Source of the DNA: an uncultured Prevotella sp.
GTDB taxonomy: Bacteria > Bacteroidota > Bacteroidia > Bacteroidales > Bacteroidaceae
Assembly: GCA_900319905.1 (NCBI GenBank)
Contig: ONQB01000009.1
Coordinates: forward strand, 1 to 64,000
DNA: 64,000 nt
Direction: 5' to 3'
The notes under the pieces are model-generated. The model was given only the letters and a program-made list of their open reading frames with translations, searched no databases and was not told where the DNA came from. The translations under genes were made by a program, and so were the position numbers. Positions 35,701 through 42,862 of this stretch are shown here, one piece after another. How positions within the stretch are numbered: position 1 is the first letter of the stretch; every line of letters starts with the position of its first letter.

Positions 35701-36336
35701 AACGAGGTGTCTGCTTCTTTCCCGGTGAGCGTTGATGTGTTCCCGCTGAAGGAGAATGCTGTCAGCACCACCATCTGGGGAACCAACACATTCTCGGAGC
35801 ATAATGGCGCTATGACCATTTCTCAATATGGCTTTGAAGGCTGGCACTACGACCGTGGCGTCGATATCTCTCCATATAAGTACATCGTTGTTGAGCTCAA
35901 TCAGCCACAGAGCCTTGGGGCGCAGTTCCGCCTCTTCGACCATAACAACTACTGGACCGATTGTAGCCAGACCAATATAAGCGGTACTAAGACGCTCATC
36001 GACCTCTCTGGCCTTCACCGCGTCACCAACAATGCACAGGGTACGGCCATCGACTTGAGGCATATCTACATTGCTGGCTTCTGGGTGCTTCGCCCCGGAA
36101 CGCTCTACGTCAAGAAGGTTTACCTCAGCAATGACGGGCTCACCGACGTGGGCATCGCCCCGGTGCTCTACGATGCAGCGGAGAATGCGCCCGTCGATGT
36201 TTACAGCCTCGCCGGCATTCGTCTCTATCACAAGGTCAAGTGGAGTGAGGTTAAGACCAAACTGCCAAAGGGGGTCTACATCGTGGGAAACAAGAAGAAA
36301 GTAGTAGGAGTGGGCTCTGGCGATTACCGCAACTAA
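32743..36336 (+). CDS. GH5-GH43 bifunctional xylan hydrolase with Ig-like and CBM-like C-terminal modules
   Basis: This secreted multimodular enzyme has 1197 residues. A signal peptide (about 1-28) precedes a GH5 domain (about 30-405) with acid/base E197 in FELANEPV and nucleophile E307 in FVTEMDWAP. GH43 (about 413-690) has D423 (FPDPEV), D537 (YDPGFF) and E581 (LEGNHM). A GH43-associated beta-sandwich (about 695-895), a Big_2-type Ig domain (about 915-1010) and a CBM-like domain (about 1015-1130) follow. The tail (VYSLAGIRLY...LPKGVYIVGNKKKV) resembles a Bacteroidota C-terminal sorting or anchoring tail. One chain could cut the backbone and remove side chains. The GH5 subfamily is not determined. 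The start could also be the ATG 9 bp downstream. Confidence 0.9.
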   Translation: MNFMKQRHHSFLILLAVLLCLPVSMLADGLPALHVDGKYFKDNNGNIVNLHGFGQTYSPWFNEQGSRWTNYDVNKCLAYNKGLIDQIVAKGWHMNFMRLHMDPYWSNQPGASVKGESDISAFSMARFKTYFAQVFMPMAKYAISKGMYVVMRPPGVCPEKIQVGDAYQQYLKRVWGYVSRQPWIKNNPNVLFELANEPVQVYYANGKQATAANDSALTQYFQAIVDTIRCSTSTICLVPGWAYQSKYACLANHPVKGGNIGYAIHCYPGWFNSGSESTPDVDYASFKKGWDEEIKPITDIAPAFVTEMDWAPEKYKSSWGKGVTGVAGGKGFGANFKKLCDDCGNVSWMLFTGPELLARYDDAAADGSTFLTDPAACVRPCYRWFQEYAKVNYPRADFKMLSSSVNDKNHTFINPVIQADFPDPEVIRVGDVYYMVTTTMHHFPGCTLLKSYDLVNWEYCANPLASISNLPYYNLEDGKNIYAAGAWANAMCYRNGKFYIMFNCFGKTADDGGGYLLSATDPEGKWTLTKLPRGFYDPGFFQDDDGTLYCVYGNGTIYVAKLDDNFNLVEEHKVITKQNLEGNHMFKKDGYYYIYSTCCAYPATQWCYRSKSVFGNYEEKEVFDQNAIHQGQIIRTQSGEWWTMLMKDNGPLGRMPWLEPVKWTNGWPVIGDNGKAHTAYQKAPDVGRIYRTTYLPTNDAFADYKLGKQWQWNHNADASCYSLFERSGFLRLHTASVTDSLLKARNTLTQRILGFHGDSNISLGTVAMDVRNMADGDFAGLSVFQKHYGIIGVRNDGGQFKIVQVNRDGTEQTVSITPGELIYLRATVNTVDNTATFSYSLDNTTYTQLGDKLNMRYDMSIFVGNRFGIFNYATKALGGYVDVDWFSTDADFSETDHYDLSQSNYTEESLTVKSLSPDQKDMTVLLGGTASLSLTATFADGHSEDVTATAKYTVDDANICSVSAGRIDGKGLGHTTVTATYTDPIGNEVSASFPVSVDVFPLKENAVSTTIWGTNTFSEHNGAMTISQYGFEGWHYDRGVDISPYKYIVVELNQPQSLGAQFRLFDHNNYWTDCSQTNISGTKTLIDLSGLHRVTNNAQGTAIDLRHIYIAGFWVLRPGTLYVKKVYLSNDGLTDVGIAPVLYDAAENAPVDVYSLAGIRLYHKVKWSEVKTKLPKGVYIVGNKKKVVGVGSGDYRN

Positions 36337-36361
36337 TTCTGATCTAAGTTCATAAGCGAGA

Positions 36362-36420
36362 GCAAGAGACTTGCAAGGTCTGCTATTGATGCAGATACTA
36401 CAAGTTCCTTGCTTTTTTTT
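36362..36420 (+). terminator. Terminator after the GH5-GH43 gene
   Basis: GCAAGAGACTTG pairs with CAAGTTCCTTGC (two internal mismatches) across a 27-base loop and is followed by eight T. It ends the xylan locus. Confidence 0.8.
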
Positions 36421-36456
36421 GTTTATCCGACAATCCGTTTGATTTGTCAATTTTTA

Positions 36457-36822
36457 TTGTGTTAAAACGCCTCTGAGAATCGCGTCGTGGCCACAAACCA
36501 CCCTCTTGCTCAAAATAAGCCTATTCTTGGTTATATTGTGTAAGTAATTATCAATCAGTAGTTTAAGAAGATATAGTTCGAAAATCCAATAATTAGAGTA
36601 TGCGATATCGCTGAGATAGCGTTGGCTTATCGGCGATATCGTACTGGCTTTTCGCCGAAAAGGCGTCGGAGTTTCGCCGAGATGACAATGGCTTATCGCC
36701 GATATCGTGACGGCTTATCGCCGATAAGCCAATTTCTTTTCACCGCAAAGTCAGCTCATGGTCGGCTTTGAGGCATTTCTGTCCCAATTTTACTCCAATT
36801 TCTTCTCAAAACAGTGTTAAAA
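36457..36822. repeat. Dispersed intergenic element, copy B
   Basis: The head TTGTGTTAAAACGCCTCTGA and tail AGTGTTAAAATTC match copies A and C, with TGTTAAAA at both ends. The central array (about 36600-36740) contains at least five 22-bp-period units such as TTATCGCCGATATCGTGACG, several self-complementary (ATCGCCGAT). No open reading frame of note spans it. Together with the inverted repeat at 36935 it fills the 770-bp gene-free stretch between the GH5-GH43 gene and ddh; 36823-36934 shows nothing further. Confidence 0.85.
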
Positions 36823-36934
36823 TTCTAACACCGTTTAGTCAATTATTTTCAAGATGGGAGCAAAACGGACAGATGGTGCTATTGTTGCGTTTGCCCAGTG
36901 AAAGTCCATCAGAATGGTGATTGGACCACAAACA

Positions 36935-37082
36935 GGGCGTATCAAAACCGAGGAAGTCCAGAAGTTCGGAAGTTAGGAGATTCTGTCATTACTATAATAA
37001 TACCTTATTAGCAGATACTTATGTATTTGACTGAACTCCCGGACTTCTGAACTCCTGGACTTCTCCAATTTTGGTATAGCCT
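36935..37082. repeat. Long imperfect inverted repeat with internal GAAGTCC/GAGTTC repeats
   Basis: The left arm (36935-36980; GGGCGTATCAAAACC, then GAAGTCCAGAAGTTCGGAAG) is partly complementary to the right arm (37032-37082; reverse strand GGCTATACCAAAATTGG, then GAAGTCCAGGAGTTCAGAAG). Both arms are built from short tandem blocks. The outer GGC-TAT-CAAAA stem recalls the stem-loops at 17484, 43963 and 61266. It lies just beyond the 3' end of ddh and could end its transcript. Confidence 0.7.
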
Positions 37083-37106
37083 CCTCTGTGTGAAGGAATA
37101 ATTGTT

Positions 37107-38006
37107 TTAAACCAAGGTTGCTACCACTTCCTCGCGTGTGCCTGGCAGCATATCGATGACCGGTATCTCCGGCATGGTGTAGCATCCGGGTTGCAGGCGC
37201 ATGCTAGCGCGTGCCACATTGACCAGCACCTGTCCGGTGAGAGCCGGATTGTTGATGCTCATGTCGAATGAGAAACGCTGGTTCTGCGTCTTGCCGCTCA
37301 CGCCCTTGCGGGTCATGTGAACACCGTGGCCCATGTCGCGCACTTCGTCCACGCTCTTTACGGCGAACACGTGCAGTTCGTCGTGTGCAAAGTAATCGTC
37401 GGCCTTCAGTTCGTCATACACTTGCTCAACGGTGTAGCCGTCCTCCAGCTCCACATATACCATGCGGCGGTGGATGCCCTCACCCAATGGGATGGTCATG
37501 GACAGTGCGTTTTTCACACCTTTCTTCGAACGGGCTACAACGCTGTGACCCATTGACATGCCCGGACCGAAATTGGTGTAGCTGAGGCCCTTCGGAGCCA
37601 GGCTCTCAAGCAGCACACGTACGATAGAGTCAGACCCCGGATCCCAACCGGCGGAAATCACACTGACGCGGCCTGCTTTCTTGCAGTTCTCCATCTGACG
37701 GGTGCGGTAGTCGAGGATGGACGTGTGGATGTCGAAGCTGTCAACGGTGTTGATGCCCAGGGCGACAATTTTTTCTGCATAGTCAGGACACAGGCGTGTG
37801 GGTGTGGCAAGAATGGCCACATCCACATCCTTCAGCTTCGTGATGTCGTCAACTACCTCATAGGGTGTGAGCTCTAAGGGCTTGTCTTTGTCACCTTGAC
37901 GACGTACGATTCCGGCAATCTCAAAGTCGGGGGCTGCCTCAAGGGCTTGTACGCTGAAGTGGCCTATGTTGCCATAACCCACCACAGCAGCTCTGATTTT
38001 TTTCAT
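37107..38006 (-). CDS. ddh: meso-Diaminopimelate D-dehydrogenase (Ddh)
   Basis: This NADP-dependent enzyme of 299 residues makes meso-2,6-diaminopimelate from tetrahydrodipicolinate in one step, for lysine and peptidoglycan. The Rossmann motif VGYGNIGH lies at residues 9-16 and the DAP-binding pocket motifs SAGWDPGSDS and NFGPGMSMGHS follow. The length is close to the roughly 320-residue family norm. It is a single gene between the element-B region and the S4-domain gene. A TAAATTTG -7 box (38067-38074) precedes it. The identification is strong because the GWDPG and GMSMGH motifs are characteristic. Confidence 0.94.
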   Translation of the reverse strand: MKKIRAAVVGYGNIGHFSVQALEAAPDFEIAGIVRRQGDKDKPLELTPYEVVDDITKLKDVDVAILATPTRLCPDYAEKIVALGINTVDSFDIHTSILDYRTRQMENCKKAGRVSVISAGWDPGSDSIVRVLLESLAPKGLSYTNFGPGMSMGHSVVARSKKGVKNALSMTIPLGEGIHRRMVYVELEDGYTVEQVYDELKADDYFAHDELHVFAVKSVDEVRDMGHGVHMTRKGVSGKTQNQRFSFDMSINNPALTGQVLVNVARASMRLQPGCYTMPEIPVIDMLPGTREEVVATLV

Positions 38007-38066
38007 AGTTGTATTTCTTTTATTGGTGAATGTTCTTTGCTACACGAACTCTATACGAGTTGTGTG

Positions 38067-38074
38067 CAAATTTA
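38067..38074 (-). promoter_or_regulatory. Putative -7 box of ddh
   Basis: Minus-strand TAAATTTG fits TAnnTTTG, 60 bp before the ddh start. A short near-palindrome (CGAACTC-TATAC-GAGTTG) lies between the box and the gene. No clear -33 box was found. Confidence 0.45.
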
Positions 38075-38150
38075 CGTAATAATATTGAGACGATTGCCGT
38101 CTCGCCTCCCTTTTTGTTGCAGGTTCGTGTTTTTTTATGAGCTGGCAAGG

Positions 38151-38624
38151 TTATTTGTCGTCAGTATCATCATCATCCTCGAAGTCCTCGAAGTCCTCAT
38201 CCCATCCGAACATTGCCGGTTCGATGAAGTTGTCGAGGGCTCGCCGGTCTTTTTTAGTGGGGCGTCCCGTGCCGCGCTGCCGGTCAACAAATCCGCTGAT
38301 GCGGCTCATCTCCAGCAGTTCGTACTGTTTCGGGTCGGTGACGTTCTCATATACTTGCGGAATGAGTTTGGCTCCGACGCGCTGCTCGATGCACGAGAGC
38401 ACCTTGAAGGAGTAGGTGACGGGCGGCTTGCGCACGTTGATGGTTTCGCCGGTCTTGATGATACGGCTGGGTTTTACATTGACGCCGTCGATGGTCACGC
38501 GGCCGTTCTTGATGGCGTCGACGGCCGTGCTGCGCGTCTTGTAGATGCGTGCTGCCCAAAGCCATTTGTCGATTCTTGCCGAAGGACCGGCCTTCGGCAT
38601 TTTGGGTATATTCTCTTGTGCCAT
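38151..38624 (-). CDS. S4-domain RNA-binding protein (Hsp15-like)
   Basis: This 157-residue protein carries an S4 RNA-binding domain (about 16-75: RIDKWLWAARIYKTRS, IKNGRVTIDG, VKPS). It resembles Hsp15, which rescues stalled 50S subunits carrying peptidyl-tRNA. A C-terminal extension has GTGRPTKKDRR, common in Hsp15-like proteins, and then an acidic tail (EDFEDFEDDDD). The ATG at 38624 (MAQENIPK) is chosen since the longer frame overlaps pth and lacks similarity. It lies 61 bp downstream of pth, which also handles peptidyl-tRNA, so a shared role in ribosome rescue is plausible but inferred. Confidence 0.88.
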   Translation of the reverse strand: MAQENIPKMPKAGPSARIDKWLWAARIYKTRSTAVDAIKNGRVTIDGVNVKPSRIIKTGETINVRKPPVTYSFKVLSCIEQRVGAKLIPQVYENVTDPKQYELLEMSRISGFVDRQRGTGRPTKKDRRALDNFIEPAMFGWDEDFEDFEDDDDTDDK

Positions 38625-38685
38625 ATCGTGATGGTTGATTGTTCCCGCAAGACAAGTCGCAGTAGGACCTGTGGCGGGCGTTGCC

Positions 38686-39267
38686 TTACCGTTTGGCGTG
38701 CTTGCCAAGCTTGTTGTATTGGTTCATTGTATTGTCTATGCCTTGCAGCACGAAGCTCTTGGCGATGTCTACACTCAGATCGAGTGTGGGCTGCAGAATT
38801 TTCATATCCTCTTCGGAGTAATGGCCGAGCACCCAGTCAATCTGTCCACCCCGTGGGTAGTCGTTGCCGATGCCGATGCGCAGGCGTGCGAAGTCCTGGC
38901 CGATGAGCTGCATGATATGTCCGAGTCCGTTGTGTCCGCCATTGCTGCCATTGGCCTTCAGCCTGAAGTCGCCCAGGGGCAGGGCCACGTCATCGCTGAT
39001 GACGAGCAGCCGTTCCTGCGCGATATGCTCTTCATTGAGCCAGTAGCGCACGGCATTGCCGGAGAGATTCATAAAGGTGGTGGGCTTGAGTATGAACACC
39101 TTGCGGCCCTTAAGAGAGGCCTCTGCCACGAAACCGTAGCGGCGGTCACGCCATTCGGCTCCTAAGGCTGTGGCCAGTGCGTCGACTGCCATCCAGCCTG
39201 TATTGTGACGCGTTCCGGCATACTCGTCGCCGGGGTTGCCCAATCCACAAATCAGATACTTGTCCAT
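38686..39267 (-). CDS. pth: Peptidyl-tRNA hydrolase
   Basis: This 193-residue enzyme cleaves peptidyl-tRNA released prematurely from ribosomes. Key residues are N11 and H21 (GLGNPGDEYAGTRHNTG), N67 in TTFMNLSG, D93 in SDDVALP and the NGGHNGL motif near 109-115. The length is typical. It is followed on the same strand by the Hsp15-like S4 gene and preceded by rplY, with a terminator between rplY and pth. pth next to the L25/Ctc gene is a very common bacterial neighbourhood. Confidence 0.96.
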   Translation of the reverse strand: MDKYLICGLGNPGDEYAGTRHNTGWMAVDALATALGAEWRDRRYGFVAEASLKGRKVFILKPTTFMNLSGNAVRYWLNEEHIAQERLLVISDDVALPLGDFRLKANGSNGGHNGLGHIMQLIGQDFARLRIGIGNDYPRGGQIDWVLGHYSEEDMKILQPTLDLSVDIAKSFVLQGIDNTMNQYNKLGKHAKR

Positions 39268-39343
39268 AATATAGAAGGGTTGTTAGATGGCGCTTGACGA
39301 GATGTGCTGGTCCTCCCGCATCTTGTCGTTTGCACCAAATAAT

Positions 39344-39385
39344 AAAAGGTAAAAAGGGACCTCTGTCGGTCGCCTTTTTACCTTT
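39344..39385 (-). terminator. Terminator between rplY and pth
   Basis: AAAGGTAAAAAGG-GACC and GGTC-G-CCTTTTTACCTTT form a stem of about 16 bp with a short loop. On the minus strand it lies 22 bp after the rplY stop. The A/T-rich base of the stem supplies the T-run. Confidence 0.85.
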
Positions 39386-39406
39386 CATATGATGGTTAAT
39401 GTAAAT

Positions 39407-40045
39407 TTACTTTGCTGCGGGAGCGTCAGCTGCAGCCTCGTCGCCACCTTCCTCAGTAGCATCGCCGGCGCTGGCGGTAGCGTTACGTGTCATCTTCACA
39501 GAGCAGACAACGACGTCCTTGCTGGTAGCAAGCTCAAGACCCTCGTAAGACAGCTCGCCGACCTTGATGCTCTTGCCGATGCGCAGGTTGGTCACATCCA
39601 CATCGAGGTGCTCAGGAATCTGCTGATAGGGAGCAGTCACGTCAATCTTACGGATAGACAGGTTCATACGACCACCGTCGCGTACACCCTGTGCCAGACC
39701 AACGAGCTTGACAGGAATGCCGATGGTAATAGGCTTCTGGTCGTTCACCTCGTAGAAGTCAACGTGCAGAGGTGCGTCGGTAACGGGGTGGAACTGAATC
39801 TCCTTCATGATGGCCGTATGGTCGGTGCCATCAATGTTCAGCTTTACGACATAGATATGAGGAGTATAGATAAGCTTGCGAAGCTCGTTGAAGGAAGCGG
39901 CAAATGCCAAAGCGACAGGATTGCCGTCAGCGTCCTTTGACTCACCATAGATGTTGCAGGGAATGAAACCCTCTTTGCGCAGCTGCTTAGATGCCTTCTT
40001 GCCTAAGACCTCGCGCTTCTTACCGTTAATGCTAATCTCTTTCAT
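39407..40045 (-). CDS. rplY: 50S ribosomal protein L25 (Ctc/TL5 type)
   Basis: This 5S-rRNA-binding ribosomal protein of 212 residues is of the long Ctc/TL5 type. An N-terminal L25 beta-barrel (about 1-95, KKREVLGKKASKQLRKEGFIP, DFYEV) is followed by the TL5 C-terminal domain (about 97-185, IPVKLVGLAQGVRDGG, HLDVDVTNLRIG). An Ala/Glu/Asp-rich tail with TEEGGDEAAADAPAAK ends it, as is typical. It has its own promoter (TACCTTTG, 40127-40134) and terminator, and is divergent from nusB. Confidence 0.95.
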   Translation of the reverse strand: MKEISINGKKREVLGKKASKQLRKEGFIPCNIYGESKDADGNPVALAFAASFNELRKLIYTPHIYVVKLNIDGTDHTAIMKEIQFHPVTDAPLHVDFYEVNDQKPITIGIPVKLVGLAQGVRDGGRMNLSIRKIDVTAPYQQIPEHLDVDVTNLRIGKSIKVGELSYEGLELATSKDVVVCSVKMTRNATASAGDATEEGGDEAAADAPAAK

Positions 40046-40126
40046 AAAATTTTGTGTTACTCTAAATTAAATTGTTTTTAATTCGCCATCACACTGGAAA
40101 TTGTTTCCCAATCTGAAAATGCGGTG

Positions 40127-40134
40127 CAAAGGTA
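40127..40134 (-). promoter_or_regulatory. Putative -7 box of rplY
   Basis: Minus-strand TACCTTTG matches TAnnTTTG. A TTG (minus strand) lies about 21 bp upstream. The predicted leader is about 75 bases. Confidence 0.55.
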
Positions 40135-40195
40135 CGACTTTTTATTTGGTTAGAACAAGGTTTATGAAAAAAATATGAATAATTGCCTTTGTTTT

Positions 40196-40226
40196 TTTGT
40201 TAGTATGGGATTATTTATTACTTTTG
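40196..40226 (+). promoter_or_regulatory. Promoter of the nusB-yajC-ybbR-coaE operon
   Basis: TTTG (40196-40199), a 19-bp spacer and TACTTTTG (40219-40226) match the Bacteroidota consensus exactly, 35 bp before the nusB ATG. Confidence 0.75.
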
Positions 40227-40261
40227 CAATGTTAATCAAGCGACGCTAAAGAGTAAGAGTG

Positions 40262-41500
40262 ATGATCAATCGTGAATTAATTCGCATCAAGGTTGTCCAG
40301 TTGACCTATGCCTATTATCAGAACGGCGATAAAAACATGGATAGTGCCGAGAAGGAACTCCTTCTCAGTTTGTCGAAAGCCTACGACCTTTATAATTATT
40401 TATTAGAGCTTATCGTTGCCGTAACACAGGAGGAGCGGGAACGGGTAAATCGTGCAGCTACCGTTGCTGCAAGCGAGGGGCGTGAGGCTCCTTCGCAGAG
40501 ATTTGCGCTCAACAAGTTTGCCATGCAGCTTGAAGAGAATAAAATGCTTAAGAGCTTTATTGAAGATAAGGGCCTTACTTGGAACGACAACAAAGAGTTT
40601 GTGCGCAGTCTCTGCAACAGGATAGAGCAGAGCCAGACTTATACAGATTATATGAGTGCGCCAACCGACGATTACGAAGAGGACCGTGAGGTATGGCGAA
40701 AGCTCTACAGGCAGCTCATTGAAGACAACGATGACCTTGACGCATTGCTGGAGGATAAGAGCATCTATTGGAATGATGACAAGGAAATCGTTGACACCTT
40801 CGTGTTGAAGACCATCAAGCGCTTCGACCCGAAAGAAAAGGCAGATCAGGAGCTGTTGCCCGAATACAAAGATGAGGAGGACAAAGAATTCGCACGCAAG
40901 TTGTTGCGTGCCACCATTCTCAATGCGGACACCTATCAGCGCTATATGAGTGAGGCTTCTCGCAACTGGGACTTCTCGCGTCTGGCATATATGGACGTGG
41001 TAATCATGCAGATTGCCATCGCCGAGATGCTCAGTTTCCCGAATATACCCTTGCAGGTGACCATCAATGAGTATGTGGATCTGGCCAAAGCCTACAGCAC
41101 ACCACGCAGTGGCGGCTATGTCAATGGCATGCTCGATGCTATCGCCCGCTTCCTGGTGAATGACGGCAAACTGCTCAAACCGCTGCCTCCACGGCCAGAG
41201 TGCCCACAACAGGAGGAAACTTCAAGACAGAACAACCGGAGTTTTGGCAGCCGAGGTTACAATAACGGCTATAATAATGGCCGCAACAATGGTGGTCAGC
41301 GCCGTAACTTTAATCGTCAAGGTGGCTACAACCAGTATGAGGGCTATAACCGTTATGGTGACGGAGGTCAGGCTCCCGCATCCACTCGTTTCGTACATCG
41401 TCCCCGTATCAATGAGACGCCGGCTGCAGGAACCGCTACACAGCCAGCTCAGCCGGATGTACAGCCTACCGATGGCCAGCCCACTCCTAACGAGCAGTAA
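40262..41500 (+). CDS. nusB: NusB-like transcription antitermination factor with N/G/R-rich tail
   Basis: This protein has 412 residues. Its C-terminal half holds the NusB fold (about 180-310: FARKLLRATILNAD, DFSRLAYMDVVIMQIAIAEM, INEYVDLAKAYSTPRSGGYV). It should join NusE/S10 on boxA RNA in rRNA antitermination. Bacteroidota NusB proteins are long, but this one also carries a low-complexity tail (about 325-412) rich in Asn, Gly, Arg and Tyr (RGYNNGYNNGRNNGG), similar to RNA-binding disordered regions. The ATG at 40262 follows a GTG that the longer frame uses. The genes downstream (yajC, ybbR, coaE) form the usual Bacteroidota cluster. Confidence 0.9.
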   Translation: MINRELIRIKVVQLTYAYYQNGDKNMDSAEKELLLSLSKAYDLYNYLLELIVAVTQEERERVNRAATVAASEGREAPSQRFALNKFAMQLEENKMLKSFIEDKGLTWNDNKEFVRSLCNRIEQSQTYTDYMSAPTDDYEEDREVWRKLYRQLIEDNDDLDALLEDKSIYWNDDKEIVDTFVLKTIKRFDPKEKADQELLPEYKDEEDKEFARKLLRATILNADTYQRYMSEASRNWDFSRLAYMDVVIMQIAIAEMLSFPNIPLQVTINEYVDLAKAYSTPRSGGYVNGMLDAIARFLVNDGKLLKPLPPRPECPQQEETSRQNNRSFGSRGYNNGYNNGRNNGGQRRNFNRQGGYNQYEGYNRYGDGGQAPASTRFVHRPRINETPAAGTATQPAQPDVQPTDGQPTPNEQ

Positions 41501-41556
41501 GAATGGGGCTGTGTTACAAGTGGTAGTAGTATAATGTAGACAAATAATTAAATTAA

Positions 41557-41889
41557 ATGATGAATATGATTCACTTATTGTTAGATGCAGCACCTGCAGG
41601 AGCGGGTGGCGGCATGGGTGGCATGATTTTCATGCTGGTTGCTATCTTTGTTATCATGTGGTTCTTTATGGTGCGTCCCCAGCAGAAGCGCCAAAAGAAG
41701 ATTCGTGAGTTTCAGAACTCTCTTCAGGAAGGCAGCAAGGTAGTAATTGGCGGTGGCGTCTATGGCACAGTCAAGCGTATCGACACTGCCAAGAATACGG
41801 TAGATGTGGAGATTGCCCATGGTGTGGTGATTACGGTTGATAAGGGTTATGTCTTCCAGGATGCAACCCAGCAGCAGCCTAATGCATAG
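41557..41889 (+). CDS. yajC: Preprotein translocase subunit YajC
   Basis: This 110-residue inner-membrane protein is the accessory SecDF partner. It has a single transmembrane helix (about 23-42, FMLVAIFVIMWFFMVRPQQK) followed by the highly conserved RPQQKRQKKI and a small cytoplasmic domain (GSKVVIGGGVYGTV). The N-terminal AAPAGAGGGMGGM stretch is typical of the phylum. Its stop overlaps the ybbR start by 8 bases, so the two are translationally coupled. Confidence 0.95.
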   Translation: MMNMIHLLLDAAPAGAGGGMGGMIFMLVAIFVIMWFFMVRPQQKRQKKIREFQNSLQEGSKVVIGGGVYGTVKRIDTAKNTVDVEIAHGVVITVDKGYVFQDATQQQPNA

Positions 41890-42862
41890 ACTTCATCAAT
41901 TATATAAACTCTTGAAAGGTTCCTTGTCGGGGTTCTCCGGCAAGGACCTTATCATTTTCCTCTTCTTCTTGTGTCTGAGCGGTGTCTTCTGGTTGATGGA
42001 GACGCTCAACGAGACTTACGAGGTTGAGATTCCTGTGGCTGTTCGTCTCTATGGCGTGCCCAAGAACGTAGTCCTTACCTCGGAGATGTCGGATACGGTG
42101 CGTGTCACCGTTCGCGACAAAGGCTTTGTAATCCTGGGCTATAAGACTTACAACCCTTTGCGACCCATCAAAATCAGTTTCGCGGCTTATGCCAATAAGG
42201 ACACAGGAACGGGACAGGTGCCTGTAGCCGATATGCAGAAACTTGTCCGTCAGCAACTGGTGGGATCGTCGGCCATCACAGCGATAAAGGCAGAGAGTCT
42301 GGATTTCTATTTCAATTACGGTCGCAATCGAAAGTTCCACATCCGTCTCATCGGACATATCGTGCCGGGAGGCAACTATTATCTTTCCCATGTGCAGTTG
42401 TCACCCGACTTGGTAACAGTCTATGCCAGTGAGGAAACGCTCAGCAAGTTGTCGGCTGTGGAAACAGAACGGCTCGATGTGACCAACTTTGAAGACACCG
42501 TGTCGAGAATTGTACGGCTGAAGCCTATAGCCGGTGCCAAGATCGTACCAAACACCATCAAGGTGACCCTCTTCCCCGATGTGCTTACGGAAGGCAGCGT
42601 AGACGTGCCCATCACTGCCATCAACAAGCCGGAGAGCCTTACCATACGCACGTTCCCACGTTCGGTAACCGTAAGATACAGTGTAGGTGCCAACGCTTAC
42701 AGACAAGTGCGTGCGTCTGACTTCTCCGTCTTCATAGACTACAACGAGATTGCCAGTCATCCGTCTGACAAATGTAATATCTACCTGCATAACAACTCCC
42801 ATTTCGCGCGTAACGCGTCGTTGGAAATCAAACAGGTGGACTATCTCATCGAACAGCAATGA
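41882..42862 (+). CDS. YbbR-domain membrane protein
   Basis: This 326-residue protein has one N-terminal transmembrane helix (about 21-37, IIFLFFLCLSGVFWLM) and a periplasmic part made of YbbR-like beta domains (IPVAVRLYGVPKNVV; VYASEETLSKLSAV). In Firmicutes a YbbR protein (CdaR) regulates diadenylate cyclase. In Bacteroidota the role is not known, but its place between yajC and coaE is conserved. The start at 41882 overlaps the yajC stop (ATGCATAG), and its own stop overlaps the coaE start by 4 bases, so the three genes form one tight operon. Confidence 0.85.
   Translation: MHRLHQLYKLLKGSLSGFSGKDLIIFLFFLCLSGVFWLMETLNETYEVEIPVAVRLYGVPKNVVLTSEMSDTVRVTVRDKGFVILGYKTYNPLRPIKISFAAYANKDTGTGQVPVADMQKLVRQQLVGSSAITAIKAESLDFYFNYGRNRKFHIRLIGHIVPGGNYYLSHVQLSPDLVTVYASEETLSKLSAVETERLDVTNFEDTVSRIVRLKPIAGAKIVPNTIKVTLFPDVLTEGSVDVPITAINKPESLTIRTFPRSVTVRYSVGANAYRQVRASDFSVFIDYNEIASHPSDKCNIYLHNNSHFARNASLEIKQVDYLIEQQ

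Noticed and set aside
37896-38906. 336-codon plus-strand frame
   Set aside because: It runs antisense to ddh, the S4 gene and pth, all of which have strong family motifs.
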